Shown one piece after another: positions 11,712 to 21,518 of a stretch of 64,000 nt of DNA. Made by a program: the position numbers and the translations under genes. The notes under the pieces are model-generated. The model saw only the letters and a program-made list of their open reading frames with translations. It made no database searches and was not told the DNA's origin. Source of the DNA: JAICMB01 sp963795935 (GTDB lineage Bacteria > Acidobacteriota > Terriglobia > Bryobacterales > Bryobacteraceae). The stretch covers positions 109,651 to 173,650 of the forward strand of contig CAWCJO010000021.1 of NCBI GenBank assembly GCA_963795935.1, read 5' to 3'. Numbering within the stretch: the first letter of the stretch is position 1; each line of letters starts with the position of its first letter.

Positions 11712-13217
11712 TCAGATCCGCTGATAAATTTTATAGTCTCCGCTCTCGAAAACAAGCCGGTAATTGGATAGCGCTTGCCGAATGTGATCGTAGATTGCAG
11801 GATGCCGCTGCCTGTGAATGTTCAGCGCGTCCGCGTAAATCTCCTCGACCACGATGAATCGCGCGGCTTTCTTTGAAAAATATCCGAACGTGTCGTCATC
11901 GATCAGACCGGAGTCGAAGCCGTATCCGAATCCGAACGAGCAGCTCGCGAAGACAACATCGTTCGCGGAGGCGCGCTGTTTCACGAATGCGACCGCGGGA
12001 TCGTAGATTCGATTCACTTCGTTAAGCCGGACATGGAGCAAGATCCCACCTGCTCCGACAGCCATGAGTAATATTGCCACCGCCGCCACCAGCGGGCGCA
12101 GCCTCGGCCGCCACTGCCATACCGAATAGAGGGCTACGGCGAGGCATGAAAGATATAAGGGAAGTAGATGGACGAGGTAATAGTTGAATTTCATACCTTC
12201 GTAAAACGTGAAGAAGACGATGTGGATCGCGGTCAAGCTCAGCAGCGCGCGATAACCGGGGTTGCGGCGGATGGAACGGCTCGCAATGCAGATCGCCAGT
12301 CCGGCGGCGTATCCCGCCAAGGCGATGGCCTTAAGCTTGACGAGAGAGCTTTGATGTCCCGGCGAGTGGGCCAGCAATCCGTACGCGGTCAGATAGCGGA
12401 AACGAATTTCATTCAGAAGGGATTGCCAGGGATGCAACAATCCGACTCGATTGCCGGCATTGCCGAAAAGCTGGTCCTTGAAGTCGGGGACATCCTGGAG
12501 AATATACCAACTCCAAACCGCGCCGCCGATCAAATAAGGAACGGCGGCGATCGCAAGGTCCCGCACTGTTATGCGGCGCCGGTCATAATAAAACACCAGA
12601 AACCAGAGTCCCAGGAAATACACGAGACCGTTCGGATGGGTCATGCCGGCGAGCGCGATACAGGCATTGCCGGCGAGCAGCGCAACGGTGAAATTTCGCT
12701 GCCGGAAAAGAAGAAATAATGCATAGCCGGTAAATCCCAGCGCCGCGACCATCATGTCGTAGCGCCCGAAAGCGGCGGCGGAGACGATCTGGTAATCGAA
12801 CGCCGTGAGAACGGCCGCGAGCAGCGCGATGAAGGCGTTCCCCGAGAGCAGTTTCAGCAAACGGTACACGGCCCAAAACAGCAGTATGGCCCACAGCAAC
12901 GACAGAGCGCGCGTCGTGAACAGGCTGAAGCTCGCGAGTTTGTACCACAGCCCGAGGACGACCAGTTGCAGCGGAAAGATGTAGTAGACGTGATGATGAA
13001 TGCCGTGGAATCCGGGGGTTGCCTCATCGAAGAACGGCATGGCCAGATACCCTTTCGACGCGAACGTCAAACCGGCGCTGGCGGACATGGCCTCGTCGTT
13101 CCAAGGCTTGCGCGTGCGGGCTTGCGCGACGACTAACGCCACGTAGCCGGCCACGAGAAGAAGGAGGACGATCGCAAAAACGCGGGAGGACCAGGGAAGG
13201 CGCGCAACAGGCCACAT
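11712..13217 (-). CDS. GT-C-type membrane glycosyltransferase (GT39/ArnT-like)
   Basis: Integral membrane protein of 501 residues with about 10-12 hydrophobic helices and a periplasmic-type C-terminal domain. After the first helix (residues 12-31) the first outer loop holds RKPWNDEAMSASAG, whose acidic pair is the hallmark of polyprenyl-phosphate-sugar-dependent GT-C enzymes. Such enzymes move a sugar from a lipid carrier onto a lipid or protein outside the cytoplasmic membrane. The start ATG 13217 overlaps the stop of the amidohydrolase gene by one base (TGATG), so the two are translationally coupled, although no functional link is evident. Intact frame. Acceptor unknown. Confidence 0.8.
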   Translation of the reverse strand: MWPVARLPWSSRVFAIVLLLLVAGYVALVVAQARTRKPWNDEAMSASAGLTFASKGYLAMPFFDEATPGFHGIHHHVYYIFPLQLVVLGLWYKLASFSLFTTRALSLLWAILLFWAVYRLLKLLSGNAFIALLAAVLTAFDYQIVSAAAFGRYDMMVAALGFTGYALFLLFRQRNFTVALLAGNACIALAGMTHPNGLVYFLGLWFLVFYYDRRRITVRDLAIAAVPYLIGGAVWSWYILQDVPDFKDQLFGNAGNRVGLLHPWQSLLNEIRFRYLTAYGLLAHSPGHQSSLVKLKAIALAGYAAGLAICIASRSIRRNPGYRALLSLTAIHIVFFTFYEGMKFNYYLVHLLPLYLSCLAVALYSVWQWRPRLRPLVAAVAILLMAVGAGGILLHVRLNEVNRIYDPAVAFVKQRASANDVVFASCSFGFGYGFDSGLIDDDTFGYFSKKAARFIVVEEIYADALNIHRQRHPAIYDHIRQALSNYRLVFESGDYKIYQRI

Positions 13218-14437
13218 CAGCGGACCGATTTTAACATCCCGGTGGAGGCGGCGTTCTTAAATACTTTGCCGCCCTTCATCACGAATACAACGCGGCGTAC
13301 GGCCGTAATGTCGTCGAGCGGGTTGCCCTTCACCGCCACAAGATCGGCTTCCAGTCCCGGCTGCACGGCGCCGGTCTTGTCCGCGATCCGAAGCGCCTCG
13401 GCCGCCAATGACGTGCCGCTGATAATGGCATCCATGGCGGGTTGTCCGCCGTCGCGCACCCGATAAATGAACTCCTCGGCGTTGCGGCCGTGCGATCCGG
13501 CGACCGCGTCGGTCCCGAGCACGATTTGTACGCGCAGCGCCCGCGCGCGGCGGAAAACGTCCGCCATGAGCGGCACGGCCTTCTCCATGGCCGCAAACCC
13601 TTCCTCGTTGTAGTTCCCGATGCCGAGAAACTTCTTTTTATTTTCCAGGTAATTGTGCAGGACCAGGAAGTTGGGATCGAAGTACACGCCGCGGGCGGCC
13701 ATCAGCCGCAGCGTGTCGTCGTCTAAGAACGCTCCGTGCTCGATGGAGGTGCAGCCCGCCAGCACGGCCGCCCTCGCGCCGGCGGAGGCGTGCGCGTGCA
13801 CCACCGAACGCAATCCGAGAGCGTTGGCCTCGCCGCAGGTGGCCTGGATCTGCTCGTCCGTCATGCTCTGCGCTCCGCCGTCGCGGATGCTCTTGGTTGC
13901 GAATAGCTTGATTAGATCCGCGCCATCCTCTTTCATTTTTCGCACGTAGGCGCGAATCTGTTCCGGCGTGCCCGTGTTCTCCGTAACGGCGCGGAGCGAG
14001 GTCAGAATGCGAGGCCCGGGAAGCTGTCCATGATTGATGAGCGCGCGAAGCTCGCCGTCGATGGAAGATCCCACGCTTTGCACCGTGGTAAAGCCGCCCA
14101 TGAGCGTTGCATAGGCGTTGGCTTCGGCGTAAAGCGCGGCGCCTTGAGGGGTCTCGATGCTGCCGCGCCCGCCCTGCTCCAGGCGATCGTCGCGATTGAA
14201 ATACCAGCCGAGATGAACATGCGTATCGATCCAGCCGGGCGTTACGGTCAACCCGCCGAGGTCGTAAGTGGCCGGTCCGGCGGCGCCCGAAATCGCTGCA
14301 ATGCGCGTTCCTTCGATGACGATTTGCTTGTTCTTGAGGACATGGCCTTTGCCGTCGAGAATGGTCGTAGTGTTGATCACGATGGGTTGGGCGGAGGCGC
14401 CGGCGAGAGTCATCAAGAACAGAAACCTGCGTAGCAT
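13217..14437 (-). CDS. Secreted amidohydrolase family protein (imidazolonepropionase-like)
   Basis: Metal-dependent hydrolase of 406 residues, amidohydrolase superfamily. ATG 14437 gives a signal peptide (MLRRFLFLMTLAGASAQP). Metal-site motifs in order: GWIDTHVHLGWY (HxH), LIKLFATKS (likely bridging Lys region), VVHAHASAGARAAV, SIEHGAFLDDDTLR and LGTDAVAGSHG (final Asp). The end GLEADLVAVKGNPLDD is typical of the family's small beta domain. An upstream extension of the same frame to 14698 is possible but has no family similarity and would bury the signal peptide. Substrate unknown; secreted acidobacterial members are often annotated as dipeptidase- or cyclic-imide-type hydrolases. Confidence 0.88.
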   Translation of the reverse strand: MLRRFLFLMTLAGASAQPIVINTTTILDGKGHVLKNKQIVIEGTRIAAISGAAGPATYDLGGLTVTPGWIDTHVHLGWYFNRDDRLEQGGRGSIETPQGAALYAEANAYATLMGGFTTVQSVGSSIDGELRALINHGQLPGPRILTSLRAVTENTGTPEQIRAYVRKMKEDGADLIKLFATKSIRDGGAQSMTDEQIQATCGEANALGLRSVVHAHASAGARAAVLAGCTSIEHGAFLDDDTLRLMAARGVYFDPNFLVLHNYLENKKKFLGIGNYNEEGFAAMEKAVPLMADVFRRARALRVQIVLGTDAVAGSHGRNAEEFIYRVRDGGQPAMDAIISGTSLAAEALRIADKTGAVQPGLEADLVAVKGNPLDDITAVRRVVFVMKGGKVFKNAASTGMLKSVR

Positions 14438-14487
14438 TGGACGATGATACAGCAGCGCGGCCGCCCTGATTTTTCGATGAGAAGAGC

Positions 14488-16934
14488 TCAATCCTGGCGC
14501 AGCGTGTGAACGGGATCGAGCCGCGAGGCCCGGCGCGCCGGCGCCGCCGCCGCGAGCAGCGCGATCGCGCACAGAACGGCCGCGGCGGCGGCCAAGGCCG
14601 CGGGATCGCCCGGCCCGACGTGGAACAGCAGCGAGCGCAACAGGCGCGCCGCCAGCAGCGATGCGGCCGCGCCCAGCGCAATTCCCAGCGCCGTCCAACG
14701 AGCGGCCCAGGCGAGCGTCAGGCGCACGATGCTCGCGGGAGTCGCGCCCAGCGCCATGCGCAGCCCAACCTCCCGCGCGCGCTGCGCCACCAGAAACGAC
14801 ATGATGCCGAACAATCCGACCGCCGCTATCGCCACCCCCATGGCCGCAAAAGTGGCCAGCAGAAGGGCGTAGAAACGCGGCCTTTGGTCGATTTCCCGCA
14901 GGCTCTGGCGCATCGTTTCCACTTCCACCGGCAGCGCTGGATCGAGCGCGGCCAGGATGGCGCGGAGGGAAGCTCGCGGCCAGCTTCGGATCGAGCTCCG
15001 TGCGCGCGATCGCGACGCGCGGAGCGCCAACCGGTGGGCGGCTCCGCGCGTTGAAAATTGTAATCCTCGGAGTGCTTGCGCACGATGTAATACTCCGGCG
15101 AGCTCTGCCGCGTGGGGCCCCAGTTGGTCACGTCGCGTGCGACGCCGATCACGGTCGTCCACTCGCCACGCGGTCCTTTGAGTATGCGTTTGCCGATGGG
15201 ATCTTCCCGCGGAAAAAGACGCCGCGCCAGCGACTCGCTCAGGATCGCGGTGAAAGCGGCGGGATCGCGGTCGCGCTCCGTGAAGAGACGTCCGCGCACG
15301 ATCGGGATTCCGAGCGTCGCGAAATATCCGGGCGTGACGTAACGCCAACCCACCATGCCGCCGGTTCCTTCCGGACGGCGCGGCCGGCCTTCGATGTCGA
15401 TGGCGGCCAGCGGCCGGTCACGCATGCCGCCGGAGGGCGGAATCGTGTCGCTGATGGCCGTTGCCTCCCAGCCCGGCGCGCCGCCCAGCCGCCGCTCCAA
15501 TTCGTTGAAGAACGCGAGCTGCCGATTGTCGTCTGCGTAGCGCTGTTTTCCGAGCACGAAACGAGCGGTGACGACATGGCCGGTCTCGATTCCCAGCGGG
15601 ACGCTTTCGAGTTTCCAGAGGCTGTCGAGCAGCAGGCCGGCGCCAGTCAACAGCGCCATGGAGAAGGCAATTTCCAAGGTCACGAGCGCGGAGCGCAATC
15701 CGCCGCGCGAGCGCGGGGTCGCGCTCCAGCCCGCCAGCAGCGAGGCGCCGCCACGGCGCAGCGCGGGCGCGAGGCCGAAGAGTAGTCCGGAGAGTAGCGA
15801 GGCCGCCAGGTTGAAGAGCAGCATGCGGCCGTCGACGGTGGCTTCATCGAGCCGCGGCAACGCCGCCGGCGCCATGGCGATAAAGACGCGCAACAGCACG
15901 TACGCGAGTGCGCATCCCGCGGCGCCCCCGATAACGCTCAGCAGTAGGCTTTCAGTCAGCGCTTGTCGCGCCAACCGCAACCGCGAAGCGCCTAGGGCCG
16001 CGCGCATGGCCAGTTCGCGCTCGCGCGAGGCGGCGCGCACCAGCAGCAAGCTCGCAATATTGGCGCAAGCGATTAAGAGCACCGCCAAGACCGCGCCGAA
16101 CAGCGCCAGGGATGCCGCTCGCGCATCGCCTAATTCGCGGTCGCGCACGGAACGCACGCGGAACGATATTTCCTTGCGAAACTGCGCCGGCACGGTTTCG
16201 AGCGCGCGCCGAAACTGCGGCTGCAGCGCCGCCGCCGCCTGCCTGACCCCGATGCCGGATTTCAGCCGCGCGAACACGCGCAGAGCCCGGCCCGCGCGTT
16301 CGGTAGTTTCGTTCAGCGCCAGCGGCAGCAGGATATCGGCGTGCGCGAGCGTCGGCATCATGAAATTTTTGGGAAGCACGCCGACGATCTCGACCGGCGC
16401 GCCATCGAGGAGAAGCGTCCGGCCGATAACATCCCGGCTGCCGCCGAAGCGGCTGCGCCACAGCTCATAGGAGATCATGGCCACGCGCGGTCCCCCGGGG
16501 CTGTCTTCCTGGCGAGTGAAGGCGCGCCCGGCCAGCGGCCTGATGCCGAAGACCCGCGGAAAATTTGCCTCTACGCGAATGGCGCGTAGCCGTATGGGAT
16601 TGTCTTGAGTAAGGTCGGTAGGGATGGCGCCGGCCTGAAAAGCCGTTACCTCCTCGAAGGGGCCGCGATGGCGGCGTAAATCGAAATAGGGCTCGGCGAG
16701 AAGGAATTCATTGCTATCGAGCGGCGCGATCATTCCGGCCGAGACCAGCCGGTCTTCGTTGGCGTAGGGGAGAGCGCGAAACAGAATGCGGTCGACGGCG
16801 CTGAAGACCGCGCTGCTCGCGCCGATGCCCAGAGCCGCCGCCACAATCGCTGTGATGGAGAAAGCGGGATTGCGGCGCAGCCCGCGAAGGGCGTAGCGAG
16901 CATCCTGAAAAGTGGTTTCGAGCGCGGACAGCAT
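14488..16934 (-). CDS. ADOP-type orphan ABC permease (MacB/FtsX-like), one indel
   Basis: Membrane protein of about 815 residues with two MacB-PCD plus FtsX units. N-terminus: LETTFQDARYALRGLRRNPAFS, then the first helix (SITAIVAAALGIGASSAVFSAVD). The periplasmic domain (about 50-260) contains RVFGIRPLAGRAF. The first FtsX unit has LLIACANIASLLLVRAASR, the second ends GLRMALGATPASIV and RRASRLDPVHTLRQD. The frame breaks once near 15000. This is the acidobacterial duplicated orphan permease type: no ATP-binding subunit is encoded beside it. MacB relatives work by mechanotransmission in export of peptides, lipids or drugs; the cargo here is unknown. Confidence 0.9.
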
Positions 16935-16976
16935 CGATATTCAGACACCGCCCGCGCCGGGGTTGTTCCCGTGGAC

Positions 16977-17252
16977 TCAGCGGCGGGTTTGGAACACAGG
17001 GGTGATGGCGCGATCGTCCTGGCGGGGATTGTGATCCACGCCGCGATCGTCGCGATCGTTGCGTCCGCGGATTGGGGATCGCGCGTCGATCTGCGGTCTC
17101 TCCATCTTGCGAACCGGAGCCCTTCGCATCGCCTGATCCGTGTGGACGCCCGCGTACACGTTGTGTTCCTGCGCGGTTGCCGCCAGAGGCGCGAGCGTCA
17201 GCATGCCCAGCAGCAGACCCGCGAATCCAAATCTCTTCAGTAAGTTTTTCAT
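16977..17252 (-). CDS. Small secreted basic protein, unknown
   Basis: Product of 91 residues with a clear signal peptide (MKNLLKRFGFAGLLLGMLTL, likely cut after APLAATA). The mature part is about 64 residues, polar, rich in Arg and Asp (RGRNDRDDRGVDHNPRQ) and has no cysteine or known domain. Placed between a permease and a SIS-domain gene on the same strand, it may be part of the same transcript. I do not recognise the family. The disordered, charged composition suggests a periplasmic or surface-bound protein. Confidence 0.6.
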   Translation of the reverse strand: MKNLLKRFGFAGLLLGMLTLAPLAATAQEHNVYAGVHTDQAMRRAPVRKMERPQIDARSPIRGRNDRDDRGVDHNPRQDDRAITPVFQTRR

Positions 17253-17352
17253 GGCCTTTGGCCTCCCTAGCGAGGTTGTTTTTCTTTTTTCAACCTCTGG
17301 GTATTGGAGTGGAACCGCAGGCTGGCGGCACGCAAAGATATGTATCGGGCGC

Positions 17353-18414
17353 CTACAGCGTTCGCGTGACTTTGCTCAAGGTACGCGGCCGATCGGGGTT
17401 CAAGCCCTTCTGCTCCGCCAGATGGGCCGCGAAAAGTTGCATGGGGATGATGTACGGAATGGGCGTGAACATGTCTTTCAAGGCCTCGCCGTGCGAGGCG
17501 GGCAATTCCGCGGGAACGCAAATCGTCCTGCCAAGATCGAGCGCGGCGGGATTGCCCGGGTCCGTAATGACGAGCGTCTCCGCTCCGATCTGGTTCAGCT
17601 TCTCGATTATTTCCCGCATGCCCGGCCAGGTGACTCCGGAAGGCGCAAAGAGAAAGGCGGGAAACGATTGCCCGACCATCGCGATCGGCCCATGTAGGAG
17701 ATCGGCGGAGGAGAAGCGCTCCGCGATGACATAACACGTCTCCATGAGCTTGAGGGCAAACTCGAAGGCGTTGGCGTAATTCAATCCGCGCCCGACCACC
17801 ACGGCGTGGTCCATGAAGCGGTAGCGCTCCGAGCGCGCCGCGATCTCGTCTTCGAGGCCCAGGGCCGCGGCGGCGAAATCGGGTATGCGCGCCATCTCCT
17901 CCGTGCGAATGGACGCGCCGAGAGCGTAGGCGAGCAGATACTGCATGAGAAGCTGACCGGTGTAGGTCTTGGTCGCCGCGACACTCTTTTCCTTGCCCGC
18001 GCGCACCAGAAAGGTGTGCTCCGCGAGGCGGGCCAGGGTGCTCCCCGGCTCGTTGGTGACGCCGATGGTCAACGCGCCCTGCTCGCGCGCCCGTTCGAGA
18101 ACGTAATTGGTGTCGGTCGATTCTCCCGACTGCGAAATCGCGATGGCCAAGACGCCATCGAAGTTGATGGAGGACTTATACAGCGTGAAGATCGACGGCG
18201 CCGCGAGAGAGACCGGGATGCCGGTGGTCATCTCGAGCAAATAGCGGCCGAATTGCGCGGCATTGTCCGATGTGCCCCGCGCGGCCAGGAGCACCAGCCG
18301 GGGGCGCTGGGCTTCCAGGCGGCGGCGCAACTCTTCGATGGGCTTGAGCTCTTCGCGAAAGGTGCGCTCGAGAGCGGCCGGCTGTTCGCGGATCTCCGCG
18401 AGCATTTGCGACAT
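17353..18414 (-). CDS. SIS-domain protein, GlmS isomerase-like / NagB-II-like
   Basis: Cytosolic protein of 353 residues made of two SIS (sugar isomerase) domains without the glutamine-amidotransferase domain of GlmS. First domain: LVLLAARGTSDNAAQFG and the phosphosugar-binding serines AISQSGESTDTNYVLE, followed by VAATKTYTGQL. Second domain: AVVVGRGLNYANAFEFALK and SADLLHGPIAMV. This layout matches GlmS-like sugar-phosphate isomerases/deaminases that convert glucosamine-6-phosphate to fructose-6-phosphate. It starts 17 bases before the upstream secretin gene's stop region and has a clean frame. Exact substrate (GlcN6P or another amino sugar phosphate) is inferred. Confidence 0.85.
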   Translation of the reverse strand: MSQMLAEIREQPAALERTFREELKPIEELRRRLEAQRPRLVLLAARGTSDNAAQFGRYLLEMTTGIPVSLAAPSIFTLYKSSINFDGVLAIAISQSGESTDTNYVLERAREQGALTIGVTNEPGSTLARLAEHTFLVRAGKEKSVAATKTYTGQLLMQYLLAYALGASIRTEEMARIPDFAAAALGLEDEIAARSERYRFMDHAVVVGRGLNYANAFEFALKLMETCYVIAERFSSADLLHGPIAMVGQSFPAFLFAPSGVTWPGMREIIEKLNQIGAETLVITDPGNPAALDLGRTICVPAELPASHGEALKDMFTPIPYIIPMQLFAAHLAEQKGLNPDRPRTLSKVTRTL

Positions 18415-18431
18415 GTGTCAATGGTAGCCGG

Positions 18432-20063
18432 TCACAGTTCGCGCGGCCGCGTTTCCGTGCCGATCCAGTCGAGGCGCGTCAGAGCCTCCGTGGGAGGCAG
18501 ATTCAAAAGATGCGGCTTGAGCACGATGAGGGTGTCGGAGCGGTCCTCTTCCTTCGTTTTCTTGCGCAGAAACGGAATCATGGTGAGGCCGGGAAGGCCG
18601 GTCACCGTCTCCAGTTCGGATTTAGACGCGAGGCCCGCCAACACCGCCCATTCTCCATTTCTCAGGCGAACTTTCGACTCCAGCTTTCTATCGTTAATTA
18701 CCGGGATGCCATTCAGGCTGGACGCTCCCAGCAGCTTGAATTCCGCGCTGACATCGAGGCTCATCTCGTCCATGCCGTGAGCGCGCGGCGTAATTTTCAG
18801 GATCAGGCCGAGGTCCTCGAAGTTGATCTGCGGCGCAGGCAGGAGTTGGCCGCTCACGCCCGGAGTTCCGGAATAGCTGCTGGCCATGATGGGATATTTC
18901 TGGCCGGCATGAAACGATACGGGCGCGCCGTCCGACGTCACGACCTCGGATTGCAGCAGCGTGGTCGCCATGGAATCGGTTGCGGTGGCGAACAGGGTCC
19001 CGCTGGTGAGACCGAGTCCCATGAAACTGGCGCCGGCGCCGAAGGTCAGAAAACTGGCGAACCCGGCGGGAATGCCGCTGGTGGTGAAATACTGCGGCAG
19101 ACGGCCGATCAGTTTTCCGAAGCTGAGCAACGGAAATGTCGTCGGCAGGTCGAGTCCCCAGGTACTGGTCTTGGTTTTGTCAATGGTGACGATGTCGATG
19201 TCGATGGCGACTTGCGGCCGCGCCCGCATCAGGTCGTGGAACAGCATCTCGGCGGCGCGGACTTTCCAGACGCGGTCGCGCATGACCACCAGGCGGCGCT
19301 GCGTATCGACCATGAGACCGTGTATGTCGAGCACGCCTCGTATGGCGGTGGCGACCTCCTGGATCTCCTGGACCGTAACGGGATCGGGAATCGGAATGAC
19401 GACCGCCGCCGTGCTTTCCAACTCCGTACGCTTCTGCGGGGTGTCGTTCGCAACCAGGATCAGGCGGTCGCTGTTGGGGACGATGAAAGAATCGGTGGCG
19501 TCCTCCAGCGCTCGCAGGGCGTCGCGGTAATCGACCCCGTCCACCTCGAAGTGGATGGCGGGCCGCGGCTGATATGCGGTGTCGAAAACGACCAGAAGGT
19601 TGAAGGCTCCCGCCACCTGCTCGAAGAGCGCCTTCGAATCCCCTTTAAGATTGAAATCCCTGCGGCCGGTCGCGGCATGCAGTTGGGGCGGGGGTAGCGG
19701 ATGACGCTGCGCTTCCTCAATTTCCCATCCGGGGATGCTGCCGAAGAGAGACGAATCGATGGGGGGCTTCGGAGACGGCTTTTCGTCCGGCTTGCCGCCC
19801 AGCGCCGCTCCAATCGCGGGATCTGCCAGCGACGCGGCCGGACGTAGGGACTGCGCCTTGGTCCAATACGTGACGTTGGTGGGATCCTTTGCCGCGGCTT
19901 GCGCATAAAGTAGGTACGCACGCACGCTTTGTCCCGCCTTTTCCGCCTTCTGCCCTTCTCGAAACAAATCGGCCGCGCCCGGCTCGGCGCCGCTCGGCTG
20001 TGCCGCAAAGCAGACGGACGCGATCGCCAACGCGGCCGGCGCCATGAATCGAGAAAGCTTCAC
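18432..20063 (-). CDS. Secretin family protein (type II/IV pilus-like, N-terminal repeat)
   Basis: Outer-membrane pore protein of 543 residues. Signal peptide at residues 1-22, then a TPR-like helix pair (LFREGQKAEKAGQSVRAYLL), a proline-rich linker, an STN/N0-like domain (about 130-210) and an N1-like domain (QEIQEVATAIRGVLDI). The secretin core lies at about 340-525: EDLGLILKITPRAH, VINDRKLESKVRLRNGEWAVLAGL, LPGLTMIPFLRKK and TLIVLKPHLL. Secretins multimerise as gates for type II secretion or type IV pili. None of the usual partner genes (GspE, GspF, PilM-P) is beside it; the divergent neighbour is an unusual AAA ATPase. Intact frame, start ATG 20063. Confidence 0.88.
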   Translation of the reverse strand: MKLSRFMAPAALAIASVCFAAQPSGAEPGAADLFREGQKAEKAGQSVRAYLLYAQAAAKDPTNVTYWTKAQSLRPAASLADPAIGAALGGKPDEKPSPKPPIDSSLFGSIPGWEIEEAQRHPLPPPQLHAATGRRDFNLKGDSKALFEQVAGAFNLLVVFDTAYQPRPAIHFEVDGVDYRDALRALEDATDSFIVPNSDRLILVANDTPQKRTELESTAAVVIPIPDPVTVQEIQEVATAIRGVLDIHGLMVDTQRRLVVMRDRVWKVRAAEMLFHDLMRARPQVAIDIDIVTIDKTKTSTWGLDLPTTFPLLSFGKLIGRLPQYFTTSGIPAGFASFLTFGAGASFMGLGLTSGTLFATATDSMATTLLQSEVVTSDGAPVSFHAGQKYPIMASSYSGTPGVSGQLLPAPQINFEDLGLILKITPRAHGMDEMSLDVSAEFKLLGASSLNGIPVINDRKLESKVRLRNGEWAVLAGLASKSELETVTGLPGLTMIPFLRKKTKEEDRSDTLIVLKPHLLNLPPTEALTRLDWIGTETRPREL

Positions 20064-20182
20064 TAGACAATACTTGACGGCTCTTGGATGCCGTTCGTGC
20101 AGGCCCGGGCCGGGCGGGGGAAGAGAATCCTAAACTTGGCGGGCGCGGGCGCCGATGGGGAAGAGTGCGAGGCTCACCATAA

Positions 20183-21454
20183 ATGTCCGCCTTACCCTCC
20201 CCGGCCGCCCGCGACCTTCGGGTTTTTGCGCCAAAGGTTCCGCAAACCTTTGATGAGCTTAGAATTCCACAGTCGCTCGTAATGGATCTGATGCTCCGCC
20301 GCGTGCTTCTGGAGGGCTATTCCAGCCTTCAGGAACTGAGCCGGAAACTGCGCCTGTCTTTTTCGATTTTGAGCGCCGTTTTCCGTCAAATGCGCCAGCA
20401 ACAGCTCGTGGAAGTAAAAGGCATGAGCGGCAACGATTATAATTTTTCGCTCTCGGGAGCGGGGAAAACGCTGGCGGCGGAGCGCTTCCAAATTACGCAA
20501 TATGCGGGGGCAGCCCCGGTTTCGTTGCCGGACTACAGCAATGCGACCAAGATGCAGTCGGCGCAATTGAACGTGGATCGCAAGGCGATGAAGGCGGCAT
20601 TCTCCGACCTGGTCGTTCCCGACCGCCTCCTCGATCAGCTCGGGCCGGCGCTGATTTCGCAAAACTCCATCTTTATATATGGACCGACAGGCAACGGTAA
20701 AACGAGTCTTGCGGAGCGGATGTTGCGGGTCTACACCGATACGGTGCTGCTGCCCTTCGCGGTCGAAGTGGACGGCCAGGTGATCAGCGTGTACGATCCC
20801 GTGGTCCACCAGAAACTCGACATTGCGGACGATCCGGATATCGATCCACGCTGGATTCTCTGCAAGCGGCCCTGCATTGTCGTGGGCGGCGAGCTGATCC
20901 CCAGCATGCTCGAATTGCGGCTCGACGAATCGTCGGGCATTTATGCCGCCCCGCTGCAGATGAAAGCGAATAACGGCATTTTCATCATCGACGATTTCGG
21001 CAGACAGTTAATGTCGCCGCGCGATTTATTGAATCGTTGGATTGTCCCGCTCGACCGCCGGGTCGACTATCTGATGCTGCGCTATGGCGTGAAATTTCAG
21101 ATCCCGTTCGAGCTTATGGTCGTCTTTTCGACCAATCTCGACCCCGGCGATCTCGCCGATGAAGCGTTTTTGCGCCGCATTCATCACAAAATCTTCGTGG
21201 ATGCCGTGGATGAATCGGCATTCGATCAGATCTTCAGCCGCGTCGCCGCGAAGTTCGGCATTGCGGCTGAACCCGACAGCGCGGAACATCTTCGCAAGCT
21301 CTGTCTTCACGAGGGCCGCACGGAGCTGCGAGCCTGCTACCCGGGCGACATCTGCAACATTTTGACCGCGATCGGCAAATACGAAGGACGGCCACCCCGC
21401 ATTACGCGCTCCGAGCTGGAGCGCGCTGCGGCGTTGTATTTCGCGAAACGATGA
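20183..21454 (+). CDS. AAA ATPase with N-terminal winged-helix-like region
   Basis: Protein of 423 residues. Residues 25-100 look like a winged helix (DLMLRRVLLEGYSSLQELSRKL, then SFSILSAVFRQMRQQQLVEV). The ATPase core has Walker A GPTGNGKT at about 167-174, Walker B NGIFIIDDFGRQ at about 263-274 and a sensor-1-like VVFSTNLDPGDLADEAFLRR. The C-terminal lid contains ACYPGDICNILTAI. I recognise it only as a conserved acidobacterial/proteobacterial AAA type; its job is not known to me. It is divergent from the secretin gene (119-base gap) and followed by a HEAT-repeat gene, so a role in secretion or pilus assembly is possible but unproven. Confidence 0.75.
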   Translation: MSALPSPAARDLRVFAPKVPQTFDELRIPQSLVMDLMLRRVLLEGYSSLQELSRKLRLSFSILSAVFRQMRQQQLVEVKGMSGNDYNFSLSGAGKTLAAERFQITQYAGAAPVSLPDYSNATKMQSAQLNVDRKAMKAAFSDLVVPDRLLDQLGPALISQNSIFIYGPTGNGKTSLAERMLRVYTDTVLLPFAVEVDGQVISVYDPVVHQKLDIADDPDIDPRWILCKRPCIVVGGELIPSMLELRLDESSGIYAAPLQMKANNGIFIIDDFGRQLMSPRDLLNRWIVPLDRRVDYLMLRYGVKFQIPFELMVVFSTNLDPGDLADEAFLRRIHHKIFVDAVDESAFDQIFSRVAAKFGIAAEPDSAEHLRKLCLHEGRTELRACYPGDICNILTAIGKYEGRPPRITRSELERAAALYFAKR

Positions 21455-21518
21455 ATGGCTTTCCGGCTTCTCTGAACGGAAGGCGAATTGCTAGGTGAGT
21501 AACGCGGAGGTCTGGGAC

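Noticed and set aside
13217..14698. Longer amidohydrolase start upstream of 14437
   Set aside because: The extra residues are not conserved and would place the signal peptide in the interior.
18510..19697. Long open frame on the plus strand opposite the secretin gene (395 codons)
   Set aside because: It mirrors the secretin frame in GC-rich DNA, has no recognisable domain and no ribosome-binding site.
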